Source: Hymenoscyphus infarciens | Taxonomy: Eukaryota > Ascomycota > Leotiomycetes > Helotiales > Helotiaceae | NCBI GenBank assembly: GCA_001414345.1 | Contig: LLCB01000147.1 | Location: forward strand, 62,001 to 126,000 | Direction: 5' to 3' | Length of the DNA: 64,000 bases | In this document: positions 28,951 to 42,819 of the stretch, piece after piece | How the letters are laid out: each line of letters opens with the position of its first letter | How positions within the stretch are numbered: the first letter of the stretch is position 1 | The notes under the pieces: generated by a model | The model's input: only the letters and a program-made list of their open reading frames with translations | The model's database searches: none | What the model was told of the DNA's origin: nothing | Program-made: the position numbers and the translations under genes

Positions 28951-29719
28951 CTTTACATCGTCCTCTCCTTCCTTATCCTCTAATTTATTAAAAAATCTAT
29001 TATTAGAGCCTAGTGCCTTAGCTATTATTATTCTATTATAGATATTAATTCTATAATATAGGATAGCTAATCGTTACTTCTTAGCTTCTATCTCTTAAGC
29101 CTTTAATTAATCTATAACAGTTATAATTAGTTATATAACCTTATAGTAGATACCGTCTACTTAAATCTATAAGATGTGGTTAGTAGTACGTAAATCGTAA
29201 CCGCTGTCTTAGATAACCTAAGAAGTAGTAGAAGCGTTAGCTATATAAATAATAAGATCTAGTTATTTTAAAGTAATCTTTAACTTAATTAATATATTTA
29301 TAAGTAGATAAAGGAAAAATATAAGAGTATTTATAGTAAAATCGCTCTTAATAAGCTCTATCTTAGCGCCTTTAAGTATAGCTCTATACGCCTTACTTAT
29401 AGGTCTCTTTACTAGTATATTAACGAGTTCCTTCTTAGAGAATAGATATTTAATATTATATTAAATCTATAAAGCTAGGACGATTGATTATACTCTATAG
29501 TATAACTTATTCTTACTAATATTAGTTGTAATATACTTATTAAAGAACTAGGCGTAGTATAAGTCCTTTTAGAGAATGTCTAGCTTATTTATAAAGTTAA
29601 AGTATATAATATATAGCTTAAAGATCTATTTACTAAAAGTATTAGGCGTATAAGAGACTAGAGCCTTAGCTAAAGGAGAAGCAGATTTAGCAGCTAATTT
29701 AGGTAAAGTTCTTATAGAC

Positions 29720-29887
29720 TTCTTAATCTCTATATCCTTAGTCTTGATATCTATATCGTAAGTCTTAATCTCTAAATTATAAGGCTCGATATCTATATCC
29801 TAGGTCTTAATCTCTGAATTTTAAGGCTTAATATCTACGTCTTAGATCTCGATCTCTATATCTTAAGTCTTAATCTCTATATTCTAT
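29720..29887 (-). repeat. 21-bp tandem repeat, about eight copies
   Basis: Eight imperfect units of 21 bp (type GTCTTAATCTCTATATCCTAA on the plus strand) encode a heptad such as DIDIKTY or EIKTEDI on the minus strand. The exact codon-multiple period and alternating acidic/hydrophobic pattern suggest a repetitive or coiled-coil protein segment. Confidence 0.75.
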
Positions 29888-32800
29888 CTAGAGGCAGTAT
29901 TAGAATCTAGTAATCTATTATCTTCTTAGAGAATAATAGCTAAAGTAGTAATAGTTAGATTTATTTAAAAGTCTCGATTAATACTATAAAGTCTCTAAAA
30001 GACATAGTTACTTAGTTTACTAAATATTTCTAAGATCTATAATTTAATTATCTTCTTCTTACTATTTAAAAGTAGCTTCTATTTCTAGCTTATAGTATAG
30101 GTCTAATTATTAATCTTAAAAGCGATCTTATTTCTTAAGGCTAGTAGTATAATTACTATGTTTTAGGGAATAGTAAGGACTAAGTATATAACGAATTACT
30201 TAGAATTTAGCTTAACAAATCTTATTAGTAGTAGTCTTTAGCTTAAATTATTAATAATTACATCGCCCTTTATAAGTACTATATCTATTTATGTCTATAA
30301 GTATTTATATACCTCTATAAGAGTAGGTAGAATTTTAGACTATAGTAGAGGCTTGCTTATTATTACTAAGGCGTCTTAATTATTATCTACTATTATAGCT
30401 AGCTCCTCCTTATTATTAAGAAGAGGAACGTAGTTATAATTACTAAGCTATATACTAAGTATACGTCGTATTACCTTTCTAGCCTTATCGTAGGCTATTC
30501 TATAGCTCTCTCTAACATAATCCTTTAAACTATAAGTAGTATATTTAACTATATTTATATATATTAACTTATAATAGCTAAATTCTTTATACTTTATATA
30601 TTATATATATAAGTATTCTTAAAAGGTGTACTTATAGTTATATTACTTATAGCTATCTAGCTTCTCTATAATAATATAATATACTAATCTATAACACTTA
30701 TATATTTAGCTAAATATATTAGTACTGTTATCTTCCTTATCCTTAGTATAGAGGTATATGTTCTTTTTATGACTAATGTAATTATAAAGGTTATATTTTA
30801 AGGCCTTGTTATTTATATAAGCGGCTTAAAGATAGCTGTGTTAACTATATCTACTATAGTTTTTAGTATTTACTATCTAAGTATTAGTAATATATCTATA
30901 ATCTTTTATATAATACTATAATTAGTAGATATAACTGATATTAGAGTGTTATATTATCTATATATTATCTTAGAAAACGTTATAGCTATATAACTTTAGC
31001 TTAAGAATATAGTCTAAGACGAGTACTATAAGTAAGTAAACGTATTAGGTAATTAATACTAATATATACTTTACGTTACTGTACTATTCTAAAATCTTTA
31101 TACTAGCTAGAATACTAAGTATTAAGGTATTAAATGTTATACTCTAAGTAACTTTAGTAATATATAAGACGTAGTCTAGGTTATTTAGACGTTTAAGGTT
31201 AATAACTATAGCTTTAACTTCTGCTTTATAATAGTAGATATAAGTAGTCTTAAAGTACTTAATCTTATACTACTTAAGCTTTCGTTTAATATATTATATC
31301 TACTTATTACTAATATTAATATAGTTCTTATTAAAGATAGAAGTACCTTTAGCTTTAATATTAGAAGTACTACCTTATACTTATACTATAACGAATTAAG
31401 TGTTAAGGTTGAAAATTTCCTTATTAACCTCTTTTATTATATAATTACTTAGAAGTAAGCTATAGTAGGTAGTAGCGTCGATTATTTTACTATAGTAGTA
31501 TTCTCTATTAACGAATTTCTAGATAATACTATTGCATATTCAGCTTTAATAGTTTAAGTATATAAGATAATACTTACTATACTTATAACGCTCTAAGATA
31601 GTATTATTAAGATACTTTATATTAGGATTCTAAGCTTCCTCGTCTATCTTTAAGACTAAATAATAATATATCTATTTAATATTACTATTTATACTATATA
31701 TCTTGAACTTAAGACTAGCAGCTAGAGCGATTATAATAGCTGGATTTATTATACTAGCCTTATCTATACCGAATCTAAATAATTTACCTACCTATTCTTA
31801 GACTCTTAATTATAAGGCAATTACTAGTATAGTTATAATAACATCTACTCTTATAATAACTCTCTATATAGCCTTATTAAGAGTATCTATATAAGCTAAA
31901 AGCTTTAAGTCTAGGTTATTAGAGTTATAGAGGACTTCCTAAGTATATATTTTAAAGGCTTAGAATTCTACGACTTTTTTAGCTAATTTGCTAATTAGGT
32001 CGAAGATATACTTCTAAAGGCTAAACTTCTATATATATATTAGATATCTCTAATCTCCTACCTTCTTATTTATCTTAACTTTCTAAACAGCTTTATAGAT
32101 AAGGTATTTAATAAAACCTTATAATAGAGCTGACATATCTTTAATATAAGACTTAAAGTCTTTTAGTATATAGTAATTAAGAAGTTTATTCTTTTCTACT
32201 AATAAACTACTAAGACGAATAACCGTCTTCTTAATACTAAGTAATAAGAAGATCTTATCTATCTTTTTAATAAGATTATCTACTCTTTTATTTATAAAAT
32301 ACGTAAGAAGGACTCAGTTCTTTATATTAGGATTATAGTAACCTAATACGAAAAGAGTTTCTATCTAATCTATCTTATAAGATACTACATAGTCTTAGAT
32401 ACTAATAAATAGTATATATAGCTCTTATAACTTCTTATATTTAACCTAATAGTTAAGATTAAACTTTGTAATTGTTTTTTAAATGAATTTATCTAAAAAA
32501 GGCTTACTATAGTACTTAGTAAAAAAGTCTATAGTTTCTTAAGAGATTAGAAGGTTAAAGTTTATAAATAGCTTTATATAATATATTAGAGCGTAGAATA
32601 GCTTATTCTCTTTTACTAATACTCTTCTATTATTGAGGCTTTGAATAATATTATTTTAGAACTATATTAAAATCTTAGAGATAACCTTAATCTTATATAT
32701 AGGTTCTATTCTATTGAAGGTATTTATGAAATAGATAGGAAGTATATTAGTAATATTTAACGTTAGAATATTAAGGTAAGTAGTAACTTACTTACTATTA

Positions 32801-34206
32801 GAGCCTTACTATAACAGATCCTTTCTAGTATATAAGGTAATTAAGATTATACTTAGAGAGGATAGTATATTAGTAATAATTCTTATAATAGTAGCTTATT
32901 ACTCTTCTATTTACTATTCTAGTAGGTTCTTTATCTTAGCTTTTTCTTTCTTATTACCTCTAATAATTATTTCGCTACTATCTATACTATAGATCTATTC
33001 TCTAGTATTATCGTTAGATTTATCCTTATTATCTAAGACTTCTTTACTAAAACGATACTTATTCTTAGTATTAAGTCCTTTATATTTAATATATAGTATA
33101 GTCTTAAGATTGAGGAATTAGACTTCAATATAATCGCCTTTTTTAGGATTCTTATAGATATAACACTATATATTAACAATAGCAATCTAGGCTTTATCTC
33201 TATTATAATCGTATTATAATAGCTTTCTATCTAAGCCGTAAATATAGGAAATAGCTACGGTGAATTCATCTAATTACTAATCTACGGCTTCCCTGGCTAT
33301 AATCTTAAATTTATTATAAACAGCGTAGGCTAGAAGTATATATATATACTTATAGTTATAGAATATAAGAATATAATATAGGTGTTTACTTATAACTCTT
33401 AAGAGTATCTATTCTAGAATCTAGAATAGATTACCTATACTTAATTAGCTAGAAACAGACGTGTTTTTGATTTAGAAGTTATTAGGGTTCTTTTTCTTAT
33501 TAGCTTTGATTTTAGTACTAATAAGAGAAAGGTTACTATAGTAATCGTTAATAATAAATATGAATTTAAGAATGCTCTTTTCTGTCTAAGTAGTTTTAAC
33601 TTTATTAACAAATTATTATATTATCTAACTATAGTTTAGATTAACTATAGAAGAGATATTAGTACTAGTAATATTAATTATATCTATCTTAATATTAATA
33701 GTAATAATCTTTATACCTTCTAGCTTTCTAAAGTCTAGCTTTAAGAAGGCAGCTAGTAAGCTGTATTTATTAAGGTTCTAATATATAAAGTCTTTAATAA
33801 TATAGGCTCTCTAATTAAGGTAAGTCTTAAAGTAAGTATAGTTAGAGGTATTAAATCTCTCTCTATAAGAGACGTCTTTATCGTCTTATATTTACTTACT
33901 ATTAAGAGTGAGCTCTATATTAAAGTAGATATAAGGTTCTAAGTACTAGAAATAAAGTTACTCTAAAGAGACTAAGATACTATTATTACTAGATAACTTA
34001 ACTTAGTTAAGAAGATAGTACAGCTTACTATTTATAGTAAATATAGTCCTAAATTTAGCTCTTATCTCTATAACTTTAAGAATCTTCTATTATTTCTTAA
34101 GTAGGATATGTTCTAGTTAGATAAATCTTAACTTCTTACTCTTTTATTTATTATAAGTAGTAACTATCTTATCCTTAGGTTTAAAATCTCTACTAGTAGC
34201 TTCAGC

Positions 34207-34450
34207 GTCCTAACTACTAGTAATAGTAGTAGGTCTATTACTAGTAGAGTCCTAACTACTAGTAGTAGTAGTAGGTTCCTTTATATTATTACTAGTAGAG
34301 TCCTAACTACTAGTAGTAGTAGTAGGTTCCTTTATATTATTACTAGTAGAGTCTTAACTACTAATAGTAGTAGTAGGCTCCTTTATATTATTGTTAGTAG
34401 AGCTTTAACCCCTAATAGCGATAGAGGGTATCTCTAATATATAGCTAGCC
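34207..34450 (-). repeat. 51-bp tandem repeat, about 4-5 copies
   Basis: Copies of GTCCTAACTACTAGTAGTAG-type units recur at 34249, 34300, 34351 and 34402 with an exact 51-bp spacing, and a shortened unit begins at 34207 (42-bp spacing, three codons less). On the minus strand each unit gives 17 residues rich in Thr and Ser with one Gln position turned into TAG. Confidence 0.8.
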
Positions 34451-35384
34451 CTAATAATAGCTCCTTTATTAGACTAGATCGTAGTAGTAGACTCGTTGGC
34501 GGCTAGAGTAAATTCGTGTTCGCCGTTATTAAGTTTATAAACAAGTAGAGAGATAATAGTACCTAACTCGTTGTACTAAGTTATTATAGTAACTATGTTA
34601 TAAATAGTATTATAAGTATAGGCTTTACTATCGATTAAGGTACTAGTAGTAGTATCTATTATAATTCGTTATTCTAGGAATGATATTATATTACTAAGAG
34701 TAAGAAGGTTATTATTACTAACTATAGAAGTCTTAACTTTACTTTTAAGGTTATTATTAGAACTAAGTACACTAGAGAGTATATCCTTAAGAAGTTAGTA
34801 GTTACTTATTATAATAGAGTAAGCTATAAAGTCAATCTTATAACAGACCTAGTTTAAATTACTTATAAAGACCTACTTAATAAAGCAATTACCTACTATA
34901 TTAATAATAGAAGGTTAATCTAAGAGGTTTATAATTAAAGTAATCAAGATTCCTAGATTAATAGATTAAAAGGAATATAATATAAAAGAGTTATATATAT
35001 TTATATTATTAAGTTGAATTCGTTATAGTATAGGGTTAATAAGAGAATAAATTCCTTAGTAGAGTATAATAATATTAAGACTAAAAATCAAGCACTAACT
35101 AATTAGTATTATATAAATTTAACGTTACTACTAGGCAGTAAAGGTAAATTTCTAATAAACGATTAAAATTAATATAATATATAAAATTTAAGCGATTATA
35201 GCTTATAAGAATAAAATAAAAAAACAGAGAAACACTTACTTCTTTAGAGAAGGCTTATAAGCCTTTTACTAGAAATAGTCGTAGATACTATAAGTATAGA
35301 TACCTATAGATCTTACTAGTTTACTCTTCTTAGAGAGTATAACTAGTACTAAAACGTAGTTTAATATCTTTTTAGACGTTATCC

Positions 35385-35490
35385 TATTATAAAGAGGCTT
35401 TACTCTATTATAAGGAGGCTTTTACTCTAATATAAGAAGGCTTTACTCTATTATAAGAAGGCTTTACTTTATTATAAGGAGGCTTTAAAC
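35385..35490. repeat. 21-bp tandem repeat, five copies
   Basis: Five units of the type TATTATAAGGAGGCTTTACTC occur with spacings of 21, 22, 21 and 21 bp. The single 22-bp step breaks a coding frame, so this is more likely a non-coding spacer. It sits close to the junction between gypsy pol and the extra module. Confidence 0.75.
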
Positions 35491-38400
35491 TTGAAGTATA
35501 TATCCTTCTTTTCTTTCTTTTTATAGGCTAATATAACTAATTTAGCTTAATCTTATATTATTAATACTAGCTCCTAAGTAGTTTCCTTATAACCTAGCTA
35601 CTTAATCTTATAGTATAATTAACATCGCTCTTTTAGAGGTTTATATATTTCTTATTCTAAGATATTCTTAATAATAAACCTTTCTTCTCTATCGACGGTA
35701 ATTAGTCTTAGCTTAGGTTAAGAATAAGTATATAGATTATCGTTTACTAGTTCTAGGTATTTAATAGATATAATAGAGTGAATCTTAAGCTAATTTAGTA
35801 GCTTAATTTTAAAGGCAAGGTTACTTATCAACTATATAATCTTAAAAGGTCCTAATCTCTAAAAGAATAGTTTTATATAATTTTAAAAATAGTAACTCTT
35901 ATCTTATTTCTTTACTATTTATAAGTATACTATATTATTAAATTTTAAAGAAGTATATTTATTATTATAGTATATCTTTATATAAGCTTAGACTATCTTA
36001 ACCGACTATTCTACTTAGTTTTATAATAATTTATAATAAGTTAAGAAGTCTAGAATATTCTCTCTAGTATTAGTGTCAAGCTCTATCTTTACGTCCTAGC
36101 TATATAGTAAGAAGAAGAGTATTACTTTAGTAAAGGCGTTAATAAAAGAGTTAAGTAATAGCTAGATAAAAGATATAAGGTTCTCTTAGGTCGACTAGTT
36201 ATATACTCTACTAATAGCACATTATAAGATATAGACCACGGTTTAATTAGTACGCTCTACCTAACTATTGCCTACTAAATAATAGGTAGTAGTAAAGCTT
36301 AGGTCGACTTTTATAAGCTTGAAAAGCTTATACTAGAACGTTAATTAAAACTTAGAATTATAATTAGATATTATACTATTAGGTAGACTCTAATCTATAT
36401 AGACTTATTTAAAGTATTAGACAGCCTAATTCTTAGTAGTATTAGTATCTTTACCTACTAAGAGCTTTACTACTTTTAAATACTTATAAGTAATAGCTAG
36501 TATCTTATTATTACTCTAAGTAGAGATTAGAAAGCTATCTATGAAATTTAAAGATAGTACTTTTAAGAGTATTATAAGATATTTAATTAGCTAAAGAGAC
36601 TTCTAAGATAGAGTATTAGAAGGCTTTACTTATTAATATACTAAGTAGCTCTTTATATATTCTATAATCTTTTAATATAATCTAAGATAAAAGACATAAC
36701 CTTTTATATATTAATAGATTCTTTTAATTTTAAAGTAGCTCTTATTATTATAAGCAAGAGATAAGAACTTTCTTAGATATACTTTTAGTATATAAAAAAG
36801 CTTATTAAAGAATAGTAGTTTCCTAGTAAGCTTAAAATAAAAGCCTTCTAGAGTAGTTACTAGTGCTTTAGTATGTTTACTATCTATATATTATTTTAAT
36901 ATCTAGGCGAATATAAGCTTTAGAGATCGGTCTAAGAGTAGCTACTTTATAACTTTTAATAGTAATTCTTTAGATATAGATAAGGTTGTAACTTTAGATA
37001 GAAAGGCTTATATAAAATATATATTAGATTTGATTATAGCCTCCTTTTAAGATAATAGTTTTAGCTTCTTATAAGGTAATCTTAATAGAGCGTTTATATT
37101 AATATAGGTCTTACTTATATAGTAAATAATATTTATATACTATTTATAATAAGATAAAAACAATTGTTAGTTTTATAGCTAGATTAACCTTTTACTCTTA
37201 ATAAAGCTATTGTCTTTAAATATATTAGTAATAGCTTAGTAATTAGTAACTATTATAAAATCGTTACTATCTAGGTATTATAGTAACTTTTCTAAAACCT
37301 AAATAAGTGTACTAGTCTCTAACTCTATTAGCTAGTATCTTTCCTCTATTAGTAATAATAACTTAGAAAAGTATAAGATAGGATACTTAACTCCTTTATT
37401 ATTTATCTAATATAATACTACTTTATAACCTATCTCTTTACTTTTATCTATATATAGCTTAAAAGGCTTTATAAAGTCTAGAAATACTAGTATAGGTATA
37501 GAGTATAGCTTATCTTTAAGCTTCTTCTATATAGATTTACTATTATTAAGTAATTTAGCTAATTCTAAGTCTATTATAAAAGACTTTATTATATATCTTA
37601 AATAAGTGTTATGTTCTTTACTAGAAATCGAGGAGCCTTTAAACCCTAAGGTTTTTAGCTTAATTAACGGTATTATAATAGCTGAGTAATAAGCGATAAA
37701 TTTATAATAGTATCTGAATAGCTTAAGGCTCTTTTCTAAGTTAGATAAGGTATAGAGAAACTTTATTACTCTTATTACTTCGACTTTATCTTCTATTATA
37801 TATAGACTATATTACAATATCTAATAGCCTAACGCTTATAATCCTAATTAAGCGAAGTAGTATTTTAATAGTAAAAGAGTAACCTCTAACTCTATAAGGT
37901 AGTAAAGTACTTACTTTAAATAGATTAGATATTCTTCTAAGGTTCTTAAAAAGATAATAGTATTATTGATAAATATATATATAAATTACTAGAGTATATC
38001 TTTGAACATGTCTTTTATATAATACTAGAAGAAGACGGGTGATATAGCTAGCTTTATAGTATTAATAGTTAGTCTTTCTTAGCCTTTATAAAGTGTTATA
38101 AAGGTCTACTTCTATCTGTTCTTAAGATAGGTCGATTACTAGAAAAAGCTCTTTATTATATTAAGTATAGAAAAAACAGTCGTACTATATATTACTTATA
38201 GTATATTATCCTACTTAGATAAGAGCTAAGCGTTTATATATAGTTTAGTGTTAATTCTTCTTAAATCTACTACTATATAAGGTTTTCTATTATACTATAC
38301 TATAAATACTAGTATAGAGGCTAGTGAAGGTTCTTCTAAAAGCACTTTTTTAATAATATCTACTTTGATTAACAGGTTAATAATACTATCTATTACTTTC

Positions 38401-41400
38401 TTATCTCTTTTTAATAGATTGTAGAAAGCTTGTTTTAGGTCTTTAATATCTATCTCTTTCTTAAAAGAGATAGATATCTTAATTCTATTATTAAAATAAC
38501 TTAACTTATTATAGAATAGCTTAGCTTTGTTTTAGATAACGTCTCTAACCTTAGCTTAATATTCTTTACTCTATTCTAGTCTAATATTAGCTTAAGAAAT
38601 ATTAATTAGATTATTAATTAGTTATATAAGGTAAGGCTAACTATTAGAATACTTACCTTTAGGTTGTTCTAGTATTAGAGGTAGTCCTTTAAATACGTTA
38701 ATAAGATTAAGATATACTAAATAATTAGCTAAAGGCGGTTTATCTAATAGCTTAAGGAACCTTAGCAACTATCCTTTTATAATCCTTATAGAAGTGTTAC
38801 TAAGGTTTGTAAATATAAGAGGTTTTTAATCCTTATTAGTAATTATATACGTAAGGCTACTATATTAGCTTAGTACTAGACTGCTTTTCTAGTATAGTCT
38901 AACTATATACTCTTATACTAATACTAGTAACTTCTTATTATAATAAACGCTAATATTCTAGCTCTATATAGTATTAATAATAGTGTTCTCTACTATATAA
39001 ATACTTGTACGTTTAAGCTTCTTTTCTTCTTAATCTAATAGATAGAAGATATAGAATTTATAGCTATAGTAATTTAGATAATTAATACTACGTTCTTTTG
39101 TCTAATAAAAGTTTAAGTAATTTAGCTTTAGAAATAAAGTACTTATAAGTATATTATAGCCTAGCTTATTAATAATATAGAATTCTACTTCGAAGGAGAA
39201 CTCTTACCTAGAGGTATTATAGATAGTAAAGGAGATCTTTATAAAATTTTAAAGCCTTTAAGCGCCTTTTCTAATACTTAAAAGGCTAACTATATTTAGC
39301 CCTTCTTCTATCTTAATATATAGGAAGAAATAATCTACTATATATTTAACTATAAGATTTATACTTAAACTAGTGTTTGTATAAAATTTAATATCCTAGT
39401 CTAATAAAGTAGTAAGAATGTACTTTATACTTATATAATAGTAATACTAAGTACTATTTATAAAGTACTCGTTATTACTCTTCTATTTTACGTTAGAGAC
39501 TATAATCTTTTTAGCTCTTTTATATAGTTAATTAGTATATAATAGCTTACTTAGGAACTCTATACTATCTAATAAGGCGTCTATTCTAATTATCTCTTTA
39601 ATTAGTATATCTAAGAGTAATAGGGTCGCTAAGCCCTTTATTAATAGATTTATAGAAGATAGAGGAAGCAGAGTAGTAGAAGAGAGTATATATATTATAT
39701 CTGTTTCCTATAATATAGGAGAATTAAGTAGAGTAGCTAATATTAGTAAAATACTAGGCGTAAATAGAATAGGTAATATTTTGGCTAAATAGCTTGTTTT
39801 AGATAGTTTATTGTTTTTAAATTTTTTTAAGCTTTCTAGTACTAGAACTAGTAATAGGTCTAGATTAGGTAATAGTAAAGATATATGATTTTCCTATTAT
39901 ACTATAATATTAATATTAAGTAATGAGGTTATGATAGGAATTCTTATAAGCAGCTCGCTACCTTAAAGCAACTACTATATTTGTTTTCTAAATCTAAATT
40001 ATCTAAACTAATATATAGATTAGTCTTAAATCTGTTTAAAGCACCGACGATCATCTAGTATATATACTCGTCTATAGCTACTAGGTCTAAAGGTTTAGCT
40101 TCTCTAAAGTATACTAGGACTACGGTAGTACTTATAAGTTACTATAACTACTTTTAACCGTTCTTTAAAGAGAGTTAAAGTAGCTGTTACTATTACTACT
40201 ATCCTTGTATAAATTAAGTAGCTACTCTTAGTATAAATCTTAGTTATATAGGCTATATAGGCTATATTAGTAGAGGTATCTAGTAGTTTTAAGTGTATAG
40301 AGAATTAAAAGACTACCTACTAAATTACTAAGACTAGGCTGCTAGTAGGCTAAATCTGAGCTATCTAAATTATTATAGAATAAAGGGATTAAAGAGTCGT
40401 CTATCTCTACTATTCTAACGATTGCCTTAAGGGTTTCGACTATATCCGTTATTATATCTCTTAAAGTTATTATTATTACACCTCTTAAAGTTGTTATTAA
40501 CTCTTCTATTATCTCGCTTCTATTCTATCCGATTCTCCTAGTTACTCTTACTTAATCGACTTTTATTATATAATTTAGACTTCTTAAACTTTTTCTTTAG
40601 TAATTTATTCTCTTTACTAAGTATCTTGAATTTCTTATTTTAGATAGTCTAAGATACTTATACTATAGACTCTATAGTATATACCTTCTTTTTAAGAAAT
40701 TCTAGTATATTACTAAATAGCTTTAATATAATTATAGAGCTTAGTATAGAGTCGAGTCTAGTATAAATTCTACGTATTAAGTAGTCTTTATTAGTAGACT
40801 TAGCTTTAATATAGAGTAATTACTTCTTTACTATATATATCTAAAGAGGGTATTAGTCCTTGAATTTAAACTAAAATTCTTTCTTATTAGCTTAGATAAG
40901 TAGTGTTAAAACGTCCTTTTAAAACTATTCGCTTATCTAGCTTCTAAGCTCGTCGTAGTCTAAAAGTATTTAAGTCTTAGTATTTAATATAAGTCTATTA
41001 TACTAGATCTAGGCGTCGTCTATTAAAGCTTAGAGTATAAGGCTTAATATTATCTTCTTACTATAGATCTATATAAATCCCTTAACTTAGCTAAACTATA
41101 AAGTAACCGGTGTCTTACTATTATATTCGATGTCTCTTATCTTAAGATATAGTTAATATCGTTGTTAATTATTAGAGTCTTATCGCTTATATTTATAAGG
41201 GAATCTATAAGAGGATTAATAAGGAGATCGATAAGAGGTTCTAGGTAGAGATTTACTAGGATAAGGGTTTACCTATTCTAGTCTAGGTTAGAAATAGATA
41301 AGAAGCGCTATAAATTTATCTTCTATAACTAGGCTATCTAGTGATTTAAATAGTTATACTATACTAGCCTTAAGATTATTTAAGAAGTTATCTCTTAATA

Positions 41401-42635
41401 GATTAAATACTAACTCTACGTCTTCTAGATCCTTGTCTATAATAAGCGGTTAGAGGTTCGTATACCTAGTAATATTCTTAGCTACCTTATTTACTATAAA
41501 ATCGATAATTATAGCGTCTCTCTACTAAAGCTGCCTAGTATATAGTACCTTAAGTTCTACTATTATAATAGATCTACTACTTAAGAGTAGGATTAGAAGC
41601 TTATTAATCTTATTAAAGAAGTCTAAATTAATAGACTCTTAATCTAATAGAAGAGGCTTTAATTAGTACGTAGTAAAAGCTATCTAAGGTATAGGATTAA
41701 ACACAGCGATAATATCTACTAGTTTAGAGGCCTCGAAGTAAGCGTTAGAGCTAGAGATTAGACTAGAGTAACTTAGAGTAGAGCTAGAAGAGGATAGTAC
41801 TATAGGCTCTTCTCTAATTATAGTAAAGTTTAAAATATCGTCTCTATTAATAATAGTTAAGTCTTTAAAAATACTAAGGGTTCCCTCTTCTTAATATTTA
41901 GTAATTATAATATCTAGATCGTTATTAAGATTCGCTCCTTCCTTATCTCTTCTAGGCACCGGTCTCTAATATATAAGCGCTCTAATCTTATTAAGTCTAC
42001 TAGAGCTTATAAAGATAGAACTAGGGGCTCTTAGGATATAAAGGTTAACTAGTACGATAGATATATCTTATGAACGATATATATAAGAAGCTGATAGAGT
42101 CTATAAGGCTTATAAAGCTAGAGTACTTAATAGAGCTTTAAGGAGCTTAGAAAAGAGGTTTTTAGGTATAATAGATTGTTCTAATAGTGTTAAGGATAGA
42201 GCTAATTCTGCTAGAACTCTTAGAGCAGGCTCTTTTATATATCTACCGTTCTTTTAGTATCTGTCTTATTTATTATAGTAGCTGCTATGTTTGTTGAGAA
42301 TTTTTTTAGGTTTAGGTTTTACTAGTACTTCTCTTTTCTAAGGCTTTCCTATATAAATTATAAGTAATATATATATATAGAGTAGAATAGGTATAAGAGA
42401 GGTATTCTTCGTCTTTCTTACTAACCTACTAGAGATCTAGGAGATAGTTATACTTATTACTAGATAGCGTATATACTAATAGCTAGATTCTAATTAAGTA
42501 TTTGAATTATGAGATTAGGAAGCAGATAAGAGAGAAAGAGGTAAGAGTTATAAGTTATAATATAGTTGACGGAAGGCGGAGGCTTAATAATTTTAAAAAG
42601 ATTATATATAGTTCGAATTTAGAGTATTACTACTA

Positions 42636-42819
42636 TATAGTATAAGAGATAGATTATAGATTAGAAGTTTATAGCTAGGCTCGATGAAATACGTAAAAGT
42701 AATCTCTTATATAGTGTAGTAATAAACGTCTAAAGAGAGAAGAGGAGAGTATAGAGCACTTATAACTATCTATATCTACAGGTCCGCTACTAGTGTGGTC
42801 ACGTGTCCTTCCCGCAACA
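42636..42819 (-). repeat. 5' LTR of gypsy element
   Basis: This is the 184-bp partner of 28598-28781. The outer 40 bp (about 42780-42819) are unmutated, with several CpG, CpA and TpG dinucleotides, whereas the inner end is converted (TATAGTATAAGAGATAG where the partner has TGTAGTATAAGGGACAG). The target duplication AACTT follows at 42820-42824. Confidence 0.9.

Larger units (their letters stand above)
28846..35200 (-). pseudogene. Extra reading frame(s) 3' of gypsy pol, coiled-coil and repeat-rich
   Basis: The region lies between pol and the 3' LTR on the minus strand. The C-terminus is clear: about 40 codons ending at a stop at 28846-28848 are open and form a charged coiled coil built on a 13-residue repeat (RLEDVVEKLK-type units, 28872-28950). 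Further upstream are eight 7-residue units of the type DIDIKTY (29720-29887) and about four and a half Thr/Ser-rich 17-residue units (34207-34450). Every repeat period is a multiple of three, and the units are open on this strand apart from RIP-type stops, which argues for a real protein in the ancestor. I recognise no enzymatic domain. Whether this was one frame or several, or partly a nested insertion, cannot be decided by eye; the upper limit is approximate. Confidence 0.55.
28598..42819 (-). mobile_element. 14.2-kb Ty3/gypsy LTR retrotransposon with an extra 3' coding module
   Basis: The element is 14,222 bp with 184-bp LTRs (28598-28781, 42636-42819), LTR ends TGT...ACA and a perfect 5-bp target duplication AACTT (28593-28597, 42820-42824). 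It is on the minus strand. At about 37928-38130 the frame follows a gypsy reverse transcriptase, with a FxYYIxDM stretch, then FINNTIIF (RIP form of the xIDDxIIFS box), then TLEEY. A purine tract AAGAGAGGTA abuts the 3' LTR. Gag should lie right of about 40,400 and integrase at about 35,500-37,000. Gag-pol fits into about 7.4 kb (35,200-42,635), leaving about 6.4 kb between pol and the 3' LTR, which is far more than usual. That part is described separately. RIP stops are frequent, so the copy is inactive. Confidence 0.88.
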